DNA of 64,000 bases from Elymus sibiricus (GCA_039707655.1 CM077670.1:149276001-149340000), one strand, 5' to 3'; counted from the first letter of the stretch, positions 45,080-56,182 are shown. The notes: generated from the sequence alone by a model not told the origin. Program-made: numbers and translations.

Positions 45080-47516
45080 TTAGTGGGTGATTCCACCCTC
45101 TGTCCTGGGGATCTGGCCAACCATATCAGTGATGGGCGTGACGAGCTCTTCAGCGATCCTGGTGTCGGCTCCCCTCGGCAGGCTGATGAAGGCTTTGGTG
45201 AGGTCAATGCCTGGGTTCCGGTACGCCACCTTGACAAGTACCATGAAGAGGACATCCCGACAAAGCTTGTGGGATTCGCTGGCAAGGTATGCGGCTCGAG
45301 CCCCGTGATGCTTCTCCAGCGTCTCGATCAAGCTTTCGAAGAAGAGAGTGAGCCTGGCGCTGGCGGTGTCCCCTTCGGCGATGGAGTACTGGTATTCTGG
45401 CAAGCCCATGGCGGATAGCTGTGCAGAAAGGTTCTACGCGGCAACCACAAGACGGTCAGTCCAAAGCTTGTAGGCGCTCTTGAGCTCATTGAAAGTGTTG
45501 GCGGTGCTCATGACCAAGGCCTTCTCGTCTTGGAGGTCCTTTGTCAAGATATTCTCATGCTTTCCGGCTTCATCAAGAGACTTCTCCAAGGTGATTAGTT
45601 TCATCTTATGATCCTCGATAGTATCGTTGGCCTTGGTGAGCTCTTGGCTCTTGGCGGACACTGAAGTTTGCAGCTCTGCCAAGGTGTGAGTTGCCTTCTC
45701 TGCATCTACTTTGAGCGCCCAGATCTCCCTGTCGTTGGCAGCGATATCTGCTTCGAGCGCTCGCACCTTCCCTTCTAATTCGATCTTGGCGGCCTCTGTG
45801 GCTTCGGCGGCATCGACGGCCTCCTTGATCTTGTTTGCATGCTCTGTAGCTTGAGCCTTGATGGCCTCCTTGTGCTTGCACTCTAGCTCCTGGGTTTGCT
45901 ATGAAATAAGGGCCTGGATCTCATTATCTTTGCCGCGAAGCGTAGCAGCAAGCTCTGCTTCACAAGCGGCAAGCTCTTCTTCATAAGCGTCAAGGCCAAC
46001 CTTATGCTCATTCAGCCCTGCTTGGGTCGCCGCTATCCTCTGCGCAGCTTCCTCGTGTGCCTTGTCGGCCTCAGCCTTCTCCGGGACAAACTGCTCCTTG
46101 GCCTTGGCGAGCTGGGTGTGCTGTTCTTGAAGATCCTGGAGGCATTCTGCATACCATATCTGTGTTTCCTCCACATGCTTCTTGAACTCCTCCTCTGCCT
46201 TGTCAAGGGCGTCAGCCATGGAATCCAACCTCTTGGTACGACTGAGGTAGCATGCTTGAAGCTTTTGGAAATTCACACCCATAGCCTTGAGGAGCTGCTG
46301 TTCCTTGGTCTTGCTGGTGTTGGCGCGTGGTTCATCGATGACCTCAAGCCCAGCAGCGGTAATGATCTCATCATCCAAGACTTCTCCTTCCATGGGCACC
46401 CCGATGCTTGACGTCCCAGGGAGGATGACGAACAAGTTGTCACCAACCTTCAGATATCTGCCTGAGAAGGGCTCTTCAGATTTTGGGAGGTGGTCGTCCG
46501 CGACCGCCTTGCCGGTTAGGGTCACCTTCGTGGCCAAGTTAGCGCTTGGCACTCCTGACACATAGATGTCCTCGGTGGCCTCGGCGCTCTTGTTGCCACC
46601 CTCTTCAACAGCTCCCTTGGCGGCCATTTCATGAGCGGCCCTGGCGGCCTCCTCCTCAGCCCTCCCGACGGCCTCACGAGCAGCAATGTTGCTGGCCTCA
46701 TCGGCGGGATCCCTCGCGATCTCCTCGATGTCCATTTCGTCGGATGGAGGCAGATCTATTAGAGTGGAGAAGACAGAAAATCAAGACTCAGATCAAGTTC
46801 AAGAAAACAAAAAAGAAGATTAAGAGAGAAAAGTACTCGACGGCAGAAGGCTTACCGGACTGAGACCATTGAGGGGGGACAGTTTCCTCTCCGGCAACCT
46901 CGGTTGTCGTCGCCTGATTGCCGGTAGCTTTAGTTGCCGGCATGTCACCTGCGCGAACAGGCTCATCTGTGGAGGTCCTTGCCGGAGAGCCGCTTGCCAG
47001 AACAGCGGTTGACGGAGACGCCCCAGTTGGATCTGCCTCCGGGCGTTCCTCCTCATGGTACTCTTCTCTTGCTCCCATGCCGATGTTAGCAGTAAATATC
47101 TCGACACCAACGCTCGCCAAAGGAAATCGGATACTGGCCTCACGCTGGGGGCTGCGCCGAGGGCTGGTATCCACGACGTCGTCACCTGGCGCCTTGCTTG
47201 TTGCCGGCTCATCCTCTGCCACGATCCTCGCCCTCTTGGCCATCCTCTGCGCCAAGGTTTCCCAGTCGCTGTCAAGTCAAGACAAGGCAAGGCAAGTCAG
47301 AATTTACGGAAATGGATGGAGATACGTACTCTTCTTCCTCCCCCTCGTCGCTAAGGATGGAGAGATCATATACCAAAAAGGCTTTCGCCCCGCTTTATAT
47401 ATAAAGCAAACAACCAAGCCACAACAACCAACAAGAATTCACGCCACACACACACACAACACGAAATAGCACAGCACGCAGGTCCAAAGTAGAGGGGGTT
47501 CTGCAGAGGGCACAAC

Positions 47517-50500
47517 TCAACAAGCCCAAAAGAAAAAACAAACAAACGCAAAGCAACCGCCACCATGTGGCATATCCATCTCTGGAGGTGGCGGAGGGAG
47601 CGGCGGCACCAAGCAGAGAGCCATCGCACGCAGGACGGCGATGAGGGTGTCAATGGCGTCTCGGTCCTGCGAGCACCTAAGCGGCCGCCAAAGCTGCAAA
47701 TAGCCACACATTTTGAAGATTGCGTCAGTAGCACGTCGGAGAGGCACCTTCTGAATCACAAGCTTATTACGAATCGTCCAAAGCGTCCACATGAGCACCC
47801 CTATGCCCAGCCACCTAATGTGGCGGAGCTGCTGCGGAGAGGCGGTGAGTTCCGAGAATAAGTCAGGGAAATTGGTGTGGGACCAACTGCCACCGACCGC
47901 CTCTCGGAAGCAGCTCCAAAGGAAACGTGTGGAGCAGCAGGTAAAGAAGATGTGGTTGGAATCATCGGCTGTCGCACACAATGGGCACATTCCATCACCC
48001 GGGCCATTCCGCTTCAGAACCTCCACCCCTGAAGGAACCCGGCCAAGGATCCATTGCCAAAGGAAGGTCCTGATCTTGAGAGGAAGTCTAAATGCCCAAA
48101 GCGCCATGAGTGGTTCTGGGCCCGGAGCAGCCGCGATGGCTTGGTAGAGTGATTTCGAGGAGAATCGACCTGAGGGCTCCAGGCGCCAGGAGACCCGGTC
48201 GACCTGTTGGTCAATATCTGGTTTGTGGAGCGCAATACAGTCTAGGAGCTTGTGCCATGCGGTAAGTTCCAAGGGGCCAAACGGCCGATGGAAAGCGAGG
48301 TGCCCTAAGTCAATAAGGGCCACCTCGACGGGAGATCCTAGGCTCCACCGCGATGGAGAACAATTCCGGGAAACGAGCCACGAAGGCAAGATCACCTGCC
48401 CATCGATCGAACCAGAAAAGGGTCACGGCGCCAGAGCCAACCGCAATGGAGGTTCCGATTCGAAGGACTGGGAGGAGCTGGATGACGGACTGCCAAAACT
48501 GGGAGCCTCCGGAGCACTGACAGAAGGCGATGGATTGACCACGGAGATATTTGTTCCGAATTATGTCAAGCCATAGTCCACCTTCCTTGTTTGCGATGCA
48601 CCAAAGCCTGCGAGTGAGCAGGGCAATGTTCATGCGCTTGGAGGACATGATCCCAAGCCCGCCCTAGTCTCGTGGCCTACAAATGTCTGGCCAGCGGACC
48701 ATGTGGTACTTCTGCTTATCGCCCTCCCCGGCCCAGAAGAAGCGAGCCTGAACCGTGGCTATCTCATGATGAAGAGTCTCATGGAGGCTGTAGAAGCTCA
48801 TGATGAATAGCAACAAGCTGGACAATGAGGAGTTGATGAGAACTGTCCGGGCTACCTTAGATAGCCACCTACCCTGCGAGGGTTCGATTAGGTGCTGGAG
48901 CTTAGCCATCGTTGGGCGCAGCTCTGCAACCGTCAGCCGACAGTGGCTAATGGGAACTCCCAGATAGGAAATGGGGAAGGAACCTAGCTGGCAATTTAGG
49001 CAGTCAGCAATACTCTGGCATTCGTCCGGGCTGTAGCCAAGAACCTTGACCATGCTCTTGTCGAAGTTAATCTTGAGGCCCGACATCTGCTGGAAGCAGA
49101 GGAGGAGCAATTTCAGATTTGCAATGTCAGCTACGGAGCCTTCCACCATGATAATGGTGTCATCGGCATACTTTAGGAGGGAGACCCCACCCCCCCTACA
49201 AGGTGAGGGAAAATGCCCCAGATGTGTCTCACGGCCTTGGGCCTATCTAGGATGGAGGCGAGAGCATCGACCACCATGTTGAATAGAAAGGGGGAGAAGG
49301 GATCGCCCTGCCTCACCCCACAATGGGTGGGGAAGTAGGAGCCGATCTCCCCATTGATGTTGATCGCCATGCGCCTAGACAATACCAACTGCATGACCTG
49401 GGTGACCCAGCAATCATCAAACCCATTGCGGAGCAAAACCTCCCTATGGAAGGGCCAATGAACCGTGTCATAGGCTTTATGGAAGTCGATTTTCAGGAAG
49501 ACCGCCTTCAGGTTTTTGGTGCGCACCTCATGAAGGACTTCATGGAAGACCAAAACCCCATCCATAATATATCGACCTTGGATGAAGGCGGATTGATTCG
49601 GGTGGGTGACCTGGTCGGCCAGTGAGGTCACCCTTTTGGCGTACCCCTTCACCAAGATGCGGAAGATCATGTTGATCACAGTGATCGGCCGAAACTGGCG
49701 GATGTCCGAGGCCCCAGGAAGCTTGGGGATGAGGGTGATGATATCGTAATTAAGTTGGGTCAGGTCAATGGTGCCAACAAATAACTCCTCAAAAAGAGCC
49801 ATCACTTCAATTTTGATGACACTCCAGAAAGTCTGGAAGAACTTAACTGGAAGGCCGTGAGGACCCGGGGCAGAAGTAGAGATCATGCCCTTGATCGCCA
49901 AACAGACTTCCTCCTCAGAGAACGGAGCCGTGAGGGTCGCATTCTCGGCCATGGAGACGCGTTGTTGCCCGGCCCAAATATCGGGTGCCAACGCCAACCC
50001 TCCCCGAGGGGAGTCCGACAAAAGGGTTTTATAGAACCCATCAACGTGCGCGCGAATGTCTGCCGGACACTGGAGGGGTGTCTCACCGTCCCATAGAAGC
50101 GGGATGGTGTTCCGCCGTCGCCGCCCATTGGCGATAGCTTGGAAGTAGGCCATATTTGTGTCGCCCTTGAGGACCCAATTCTGGGATCCTCGCCACCGCC
50201 GGTATTCCTCCTCATCTGTGTAAATGCCCGTCAGCTGATCCTCAATATCATATCAGAGAAGCCACTCGTTAGAAGATAGGCCCGAAGAGTCAGCTCTGAG
50301 GTCAAGCGCTTGGATAGAGGTAAGAAGAGCCTTCTTCCTATCCCGCTGGTTCCTACCGAGATTGGCACCCCATCCCTTCATAAACTGGCAAGAGCTTTTA
50401 GCGCAGGTGTGCCAGGAGTCCACGGCCGATAAGGACCGGTGTGGAGCCCAGTGCCTCCGCCCACCGCACGCAAACCGCCTCGACGAAGCCTCCTTGATTG

Positions 50501-51252
50501 AGCCAGAAGGTCTCGAAACGGAAGCGAGGTGGAATGGGGGGCGCCCATTCTCCGAGGAGAGGAGAGGGAGGCGTGATCAGAACCAATCCGGGTAATCTCC
50601 CTAAGGGACGCAAGTGGGCACCGTAGCTCCCATTTGGGGGACACGAGGACACGGTCTAAGACCGACCTAGTCGGGTCGGCCTGGCAGTTGGTCCAAGTAA
50701 ACCTGGCACCAACCCTATCTAACTCTCAGAGTCCGAGGTCGGCAATGCAATCGTTGAATAACTACATGTGAGGTCTGTTGACCAAATTATTGTTCTTGTC
50801 CACCAAGGAGCAGATGAGGTTGAAGTCCCCACCCACCACCACCGGCAGCTGGGCGGCCTCCACCTTTCTCCGCAGCTCGTCGAGGAAGGCTCTGGAATGC
50901 CAGTGGTCGATGGGGCCGTAGACTACTACTATCTCCCATTTAAAGTTGAGAGATCGCTCGAAGAGCTCCATGCTGACAAAGAACTCGCCACGGTCCATGC
51001 TCCCACCTCAAAGGTGGCATCCTTTACACCTAAAAGGATGCCACCGGAATGCCCGGTAGTCCCACTAGAAGGGAGCCAGTGCTAGGCAAACAGGTGGGTG
51101 CTCAATCTCTCAAGATCTTGTAGGGCGAACTCAGAACACATGGTTTCTTGAATTGCCACGATGTCAATTTGTTCATATCGCATATACTCGATGAGTTGGC
51201 GGCGTCGGCAATCTTGGCCGAAACCGCGGATGTTCCAGAAGAGCGTGCGCAT
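47517..51252 (-). pseudogene. LINE ORF2: endonuclease, reverse transcriptase, zf-RVT
   Basis: The ATG at 51252 overlaps the ORF1 stop as TGATG. An APE-like endonuclease comes first (MRTLFWNIRGFGQDCRRRQ; VAIQET with the catalytic Glu; VVVGGDFNLI). RT follows with DIRQFRPITVINMIF, FLKIDFHKAYDTVHW, GVRQGDPFSPFLFN and the YADD box near 49165. Last is a zinc-binding zf-RVT domain (CPLCATADDSNHIFFTC). Stops and frameshifts occur around 51083, 50760-50230, 49173 and 48660, so the copy is dead. Confidence 0.85.
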
Positions 51253-51687
51253 CAAGGAGCCATCGGGGTGCTGCTTGACCCCAAGACGAGGGAGGCACTC
51301 TGTGCATGAAGGGCGGCCGTGTGGGCGCGGGTATAGCCATGGATTTCCACCACCATCGCCAAGGGAGCGGGGCTAGGGCGAGTATCTGGGGATGGCTCAG
51401 AAGGGGCAGCCCTAAGTAAGTGTGCGTGAGCTGCCGCCAGTTTCCCGTCGAGAAGCTCGCGGGCTCGGATCGCTTCAATCTGGACTACGGGGGACCCACC
51501 TCCCCACTGAAGACTATTGCAGAGTTCGTCGCAACTTTTGCAAGGTGACCGAGGGGGACCGACTCAAGAGCAGAGAACAAACAATTTGAAGCACTCGCAG
51601 GAGCATCTGAAGTACCTGTCTGGAGGTTGCGGGCCGCTGCCCGGGGCTCCGCCCGCTCGAGGATGGACGGAGCCGGACAACCCACTT
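51253..51687 (-). pseudogene. LINE ORF1, C-terminal remnant
   Basis: The open stretch ALESVPLGHLAKVATNSAIV is followed, after a shift near 51485, by VQIEAIRARELLDGKLAAAH, and ends TGA overlapping the ORF2 start. No zinc knuckle is left. Its 5' part was lost at insertion. Confidence 0.5.
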
Positions 51688-53300
51688 GAGAGATCGTATA
51701 AGCTCTCAGGCCTGGTGCTGGAAGAGGGGGGCGGGGTAGAAGCTCTGGCCTGCTTGGGTGCCATGGGCGCGGCAAATCGAGAAGACCCGCCTCCTCCGGC
51801 AGCCAGTACGGCTGTTCTCCTCGTTGAGGTACGCCGCACTCACTGCTATTGAGGGGCTTGTTTTCGAGATCCTTGCCGTCCAGTGGCCTTGCCGGCTGCC
51901 TCCTTGTCGCCTGCTTCGTCGCCTGAAGAGGCTCCACGGACTGGCTCTCTGGAGACAGCCCTCCAAAGGACGCGAGGCCTCCTTGCCGCAACAGCGGGAG
52001 CAGGGGGCTCCTTTTGCATCTGCCCTTCGATGGTATCCTCGCCCCGCTCCCCGGTAGGCTCCTCTTGCTCTCCGGAAAGCTCCTCCAGCGGCTTTTCTAC
52101 CACTTCATCATCAGACTCCTCGTCAGCAACGGCTGCCGCAGACCCAGAGCCGCTGGCGCCTTCAGCAATCCCCACCTCTGCCGCCCTGTTGGCGATGTGC
52201 GCCAACTCTTCAGGGGTGGTGTCACGGATGAGGTCTTTCTCCTCCCTGACGGGCCTCTCCACCAGGGTGTCGAACCACTCCTGTACCGCGTCTTCGGGCG
52301 ACTTCTGCCAAAGTGCTTCGACACCATGGGCATTGCAAGCCAGCATCATTGCAATGATGGAATCTCTGGTGGAGTTGCTGCACAAGGGCACCATGCTTGC
52401 CGGAAGCTTGAAGTTGCCGGAGGTGCGAAAGAGCTGCTCACAGAGCTGCTCGCAGAGGACCCTGTGCTGCAGCACCATCAGGTTGGCGTGCAATCCAGTC
52501 CACACCCGCATGATGTCTACCGCGTTCTTGTAGTCCCAGGTGGGCCTGCCCTTGCTCTGAAGAGGGGCGATGCGGCGGCGAAGGAAGTCAGCCCCCACCA
52601 TTTCAATGGTGAGGTCGACAGCCTTGAGACGGAGGATGCGTGTCGTGGCGATTGTGAGCTTCTTGTCATTGGCTGCAACAGAGCTCCAATCCGCACCGTG
52701 CTCCACCCTTGTCGTCCTGGCCTGGCAAAAGGCCGAGAATTCTTTTTGCTTAATCCAACACCACTCCCCGCGCCACTCGTTCCACTTCCAAGGGAGCAGC
52801 CCCGGAAGGTAAACATCCCTGTCCCTGGGGATCCAAGTGATGCCGCCAGAGAAGGCATCTGCTTCGATGCGCGGAGTAAAGTAATGGCGGAAGAGGGCTA
52901 CACTAGGCATTACCCCAACGAAGTTTTCGCACATGTGCGCAAAAACGGCCATGCAAGTCATGGCGTTGGGGGTGAAGTCTAGGAGGCGGAACCCGTAGGT
53001 ATACATGATTTCTACGAAGAATTCAGAGAAAGGGGGAACGAGCCTGCAGTAAAAATACGCGATGAAGAAGGGGTACTTGTCTGGACCAGGCCTGATGGAA
53101 CCGAGAAGACCTCTGGCACGGTGGGGGCAGTCGTTTCCTTCCCCCACATGATCGAGTAATGACTCACCAAGTCGCTCTGATCCAGCACCGGCTTGAAGGT
53201 GTCCTTGTCTCTCCGCGCTGCTGCCAGCTCCTCCTTCCTTGCCTCTGCTTCAGGATCAACCGCCTTCTCCGATTTGTTTTGGTTCCTCTTGGGAGCCATG

Positions 53301-53691
53301 GCTGCTCTCGGGAGGGCAGATTTGGGCGGGGGCACGATGCGGCGGCGGCGGAAGCAAATGGCACACGCTGCTCTTGCGCGAGGAAGAAGACGGCGGTGAT
53401 GGAAAGATTGGGAGAAGGGGGTAAATGAGCAGCGCCCCTTGCGGATTCCTTTTTATGGGGAAGGTGCGGGGGCTGGCTCTTTACCATCCTACGTGGCTAC
53501 GCTTTTTAGGAGCACTACCTCCCCGCGGCTGTTCCATTCCACTTCTCCCACGTCCGCATTTAATGCGCGTCGTGGGGGCATGGTAAAAGAGAAGATTATG
53601 ACAGTTAGCCTCTGCCACGCGTACCTATGCACTATTTGGGCCCAGCCCAACAACACCTCACATGCGTTTGTGGCCCAGGCCCAGGGGTTCC
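53301..53691 (-). promoter_or_regulatory. Promoter and 5' UTR of the element A antisense gene
   Basis: On the minus strand CCCCATAAAAAGG (TATA-like, 53449-53461) lies about 150 bp before the ATG at 53300, and a C-rich leader with CTTCTCCC runs follows. The region sits between the antisense gene and the 3' LTR of element A, so the gene has a promoter distinct from the LTR TATA box, which points the other way. Confidence 0.45.
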
Positions 53692-54588
53692 TGTCGGTGT
53701 ACTAAAACATGGGTGCCTTCGTACCCAGACTTGTGCACAGGCAGTTGTAGCCTTCCTGACGGCAAGGGCTTGCCGGAAGGTTACTGTGACTCAAGATTTA
53801 GATTAAACAAGACCGTGCAGAAGGCCTCCATGCAGGTCATTGAGAAGTACTATTCTAGTACTGAAGATCAACATTGCCCATGCCGGCAAGCTTCGTGCCA
53901 GCAAGGTGGAGACCAAGACTTTGGCTGCCGGCAAGCTCCGCGTCGGCAGGCTCGTTCTGTCCTGTTACCGCTCCACCTCAACATCGGCTAGATAAGCACG
54001 TATCATAGGTGTCGAGCGGGCAGGCAGTCAACATAGCTGGCCAAGGCACGTGTCAGCATGCCACGCAAAGATTAACTTTAATGACACCCATCCCTGGGAG
54101 GTGTCCAGATAACAGGAGGGCACCAGGACCGGTGGTGCAGATCTTTTTACCCAAAGCCTTGCCTCCCCGACGTAGCACCTAACGGTGCATTTAATGCGCT
54201 TGTCCTACCCTGTTAGGAGATAGACTTGGTGACGGTGCATGTACTGTTCACTTCCCTGTAATGACCGTATTAGCCATTGTGGCAACCCCTTGGCCTATAA
54301 AAGGAGGCCCACGGCTACAGTTAGAACGGTCGACTCTTAGTTCAATTACACAATGCAGCTGCACTTCCCGCGCACCTTGCCGGCAAGCTGAGCTCCTTGT
54401 AACCTCAAGCTCATACACAATCAAATCACAAGAACAGGAGTAGGGTTTTACGCTCACAGCGGCCGAAACCTGGATAAATCGTTGCCCATTCTCACATCTA
54501 TTAGCCCTGCTCTTTGTAGTACATTGATCCCACAGCCGAACCACAAAGGGATCCTCTCGATCCCATAGATCGTTGTTTTCCCACGACA
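53692..54588 (+). repeat. 3' LTR of element A
   Basis: An 897-bp partner of the 5' LTR, starting TGTCGGTGTACTAAAACATG and ending CCCACGACA, followed by the GTGCT duplication. It includes 15 bp near 53895 (CTTCGTGCCAGCAAG region) absent from the 5' copy. A TATA box lies at 54293-54302. Confidence 0.9.
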
Positions 54589-54789
54589 GTGCTCCTGCAA
54601 GATCTAGGGGTCGGTACGCATGGCAGCCATCACGACCTCATCCGCGCGTGCAGCCGTGATTTGCTTCTCCGCTGCCAAATGCTCCTTGAGCTCCTGGCTA
54701 TACTGCGTGCACCATGGCTTTGGGCAGCGCTTATTTGGAGGATGGGGCGGTGATTTGGGTAGAAGGTGTCGCACCGGCGGTCGGGGCAT
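54589..54789 (-). pseudogene. 5' half of the small gene split by element A
   Basis: On the minus strand ATG at 54789 opens MPRPPVRHLLPKSPPHPPNK and then WCTQYSQELKEHLAAEKQI, a helical charged segment, followed by an in-frame TAG at about 54605. Directly upstream is a leader with CTTGCTTGCAGCACCGCCTC and pyrimidine runs, like a plant 5' UTR. The frame continues through the target duplication into 12633-12364. I do not recognise the family. Confidence 0.6.
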
Positions 54790-54849
54790 GTTGGGATGGA
54801 GTTGGGTGTGGATTACCTAACTAGATCGATGAGGCCGAGTAGCAGGAAG

Positions 54850-55260
54850 GAGAGTCGCCAGTGAGGAGGCGGTGCTGCAAGCAAGCAGTGAAGGTTTGAA
54901 CTTGGAAAGGAAGGCAGAAATAGGGGAAATGTGGCTTTTGGTCACGAGGGGGGAGGTAGATATTTCCGCAAATGCCAAAAAAATTCACTCGGTGCAGCGA
55001 AAAACTAGTGCGCAAAGTGTCATCAGACACGGTCCCTTATTCAGCACTGTGTACGATATCTAAATATCACAAACGATTCATATGGCTTACCACTCGTGTG
55101 ATGAGTTTGAACGTGCAAATTTTCATTTGAATTTCCCATGTAATAGTGGTCATCCACATCATTGCATAATTTGGGTACACAATAGAGCCTACAGCACACC
55201 CACACTTCTTAATCGAGCAAGTTCGGCAATTAAACAGAGCTAGCTGACCTAAACATTACT
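54850..55260. other. Non-coding stretch with CACACG-like motifs
   Basis: Contains GTCATCAGACACGGTCCC and CACTCGTGTGATGAG, related to the motif cluster at 9690-10230. Its right end holds the 5' flank of the small gene above. No gene is supported. Confidence 0.4.
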
Positions 55261-55889
55261 CTAACAAAAGACCAGCAGTCTAAACGAAGAGTACAACTCT
55301 GCCTGGCGCTCGTCGATCTCCGCCACCTCCTCCATGTCCAGCTCGCGCTCGACGATCTCCTAGGGAAGGGGCTCCATGTCATCCATCACAACATACTCGC
55401 CAAGCATCTCGCCGTCTGCGTCCGCCATCTCTTTGGAAAAGGTCGCCACGAGCTGGGCGTGGGTGGCTGCGGTCTGGGCGTGGATGGCCTCTATCTTGGC
55501 TAGGGATGCCGCCGATGAACGGACAGATGCTCGAGCGCTCTCGGCGATTGCTAACTCTTCGAAAGTGGGTTGCCGGCCGGTGTCGAATAAGGTTTGTGCA
55601 ATTTGTGTGGTCACCGCCACGAGCTAGGTGTGGCGGCCTCCACATGGGCGTGGGCGGCCTCCATCAGGGCTACGACGGCCGCTGAGGAACGGACAGTTGC
55701 TGTGCAGCTCTCGCCATTTGCTATCCCTAACGTAGATGTTGCCGCCGCCATCGCAGCTACAACAGTTGCCCTTTCGGCTGCCGCAGCTGCCTGGTCAGAG
55801 ATTGCGGTTGCGCTCATGGAGGTTGTGAGCGCGCTCATGGTGGCTATAGCCGCGCTTCGGCCGGAGTGGGGCGCCGAAGTTGCCCTCAC
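55261..55889 (-). pseudogene. Degenerate Ala-rich helical protein gene
   Basis: From an ATG at 55889 the frame is Ala/Thr/Ser-rich (MSATAISDQAAAAAERATVV). It shifts near 55615 and continues as FEELAIAESARASVRSSAAS and THAQLVATFSKEMADADGEM to TAG at about 55360. Beyond that stop the same frame stays open with EIVERELDMEEVAEIDERQA and ends at 55261. It is probably one helical protein of about 205 residues, broken by one shift and one stop. No family recognised. It resembles in style the gene at 60453-61108. Confidence 0.45.
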
Positions 55890-56182
55890 GACGCAGGTTC
55901 ACCTCCCCATCTTTGACTGGCGACAATTGAACAGTAAAATGATATTGGGGAGCAAGTGTGGTTCACGGGCCGGCGATGGACTGTAGCCAACGACGCTTTC
56001 GGCGTAAGCCATAAATGAGGGTTCTCCAAGATATTTTGTACTGCATCTCACACGAATCCTGATGATAAACTGTGTGTGATGTACTTGATTTTTCATTTTG
56101 ATTTGAAATACAAAATGCGGTCACACTAGGAAAGGACGGTGTTTGAATTGCTAGAACATTTTCTGCAGTGAACATGCAACTA

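Larger units (their letters stand above)
47373..51687 (-). mobile_element. Plant L1-type LINE, 5'-truncated
   Basis: Flanked by GAGAGATCGTATA (51688-51700) and GAGAGATCATATA (47360-47372), a 13-bp duplication with one C/T change. On the minus strand it holds the end of ORF1, then ORF2 with endonuclease, RT and a C-terminal zf-RVT domain. The 3' end is short, with TTTATATATAAAG followed by GGGCGAAAGCCTTTTTGG. The element starts inside ORF1, so it is a truncated copy. It lies in exon 1 of the element A antisense gene. Confidence 0.85.
45080..53300 (-). pseudogene. Element A antisense gene: PF04195-like domain and coiled coil, three exons, LINE-disrupted
   Basis: The start MAPKRNQNKSEK lies at 53300 (minus), about 150 bp downstream of a TATA-like ATAAAAA. 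Exon 1 carries the grass PF04195-type domain (PFFIAYFYCRLVPPFSEFFV, AMTCMAVFAHMCENF, IPRDRDVYLPGLLPWKWNEW), then an acidic Ser/Glu tail. Two introns with GT-AG ends, 47269-47339 and 46756-46855, join the exons in frame through split GAC and GAT codons. Exon 3 is a long coiled coil (AREAVGRAEEEAARAAHEM onwards) ending with the conserved FFESLIETLEKHHGARAAYL block and TAA. Defects: a frameshift near 53090, TAG and TGA at about 51842-51848, TAG at about 45899 and 45434, and a LINE in exon 1. Function unknown; the protein may be structural or regulatory. Confidence 0.75.
12639..54588 (+). mobile_element. Element A: Tat-lineage Ty3/Gypsy retrotransposon carrying nested insertions
   Basis: Two long direct repeats, 12639-13520 and 53692-54588, both start TGTC(A/G)GTGTACTAAAACATG and end in CGACA. 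An exact duplication GTGCT flanks them (12634-12638, 54589-54593). Between them are gag, protease, RT, RNase H, an archaeal-type RNase H and integrase on the plus strand, then a long gene on the minus strand. The second RNase H and an additional antisense ORF are known traits of the plant Tat/Ogre lineage. Insertions inside A are element B (with C inside B) and a LINE. All A coding regions have stops or frameshifts, so it is not autonomous now. Confidence 0.9.

Noticed and set aside
52014..52982. 322-codon plus-strand frame over the antisense gene of element A
   Set aside because: It is the shadow of exon 1, whose minus-strand translation has the recognisable conserved domain.
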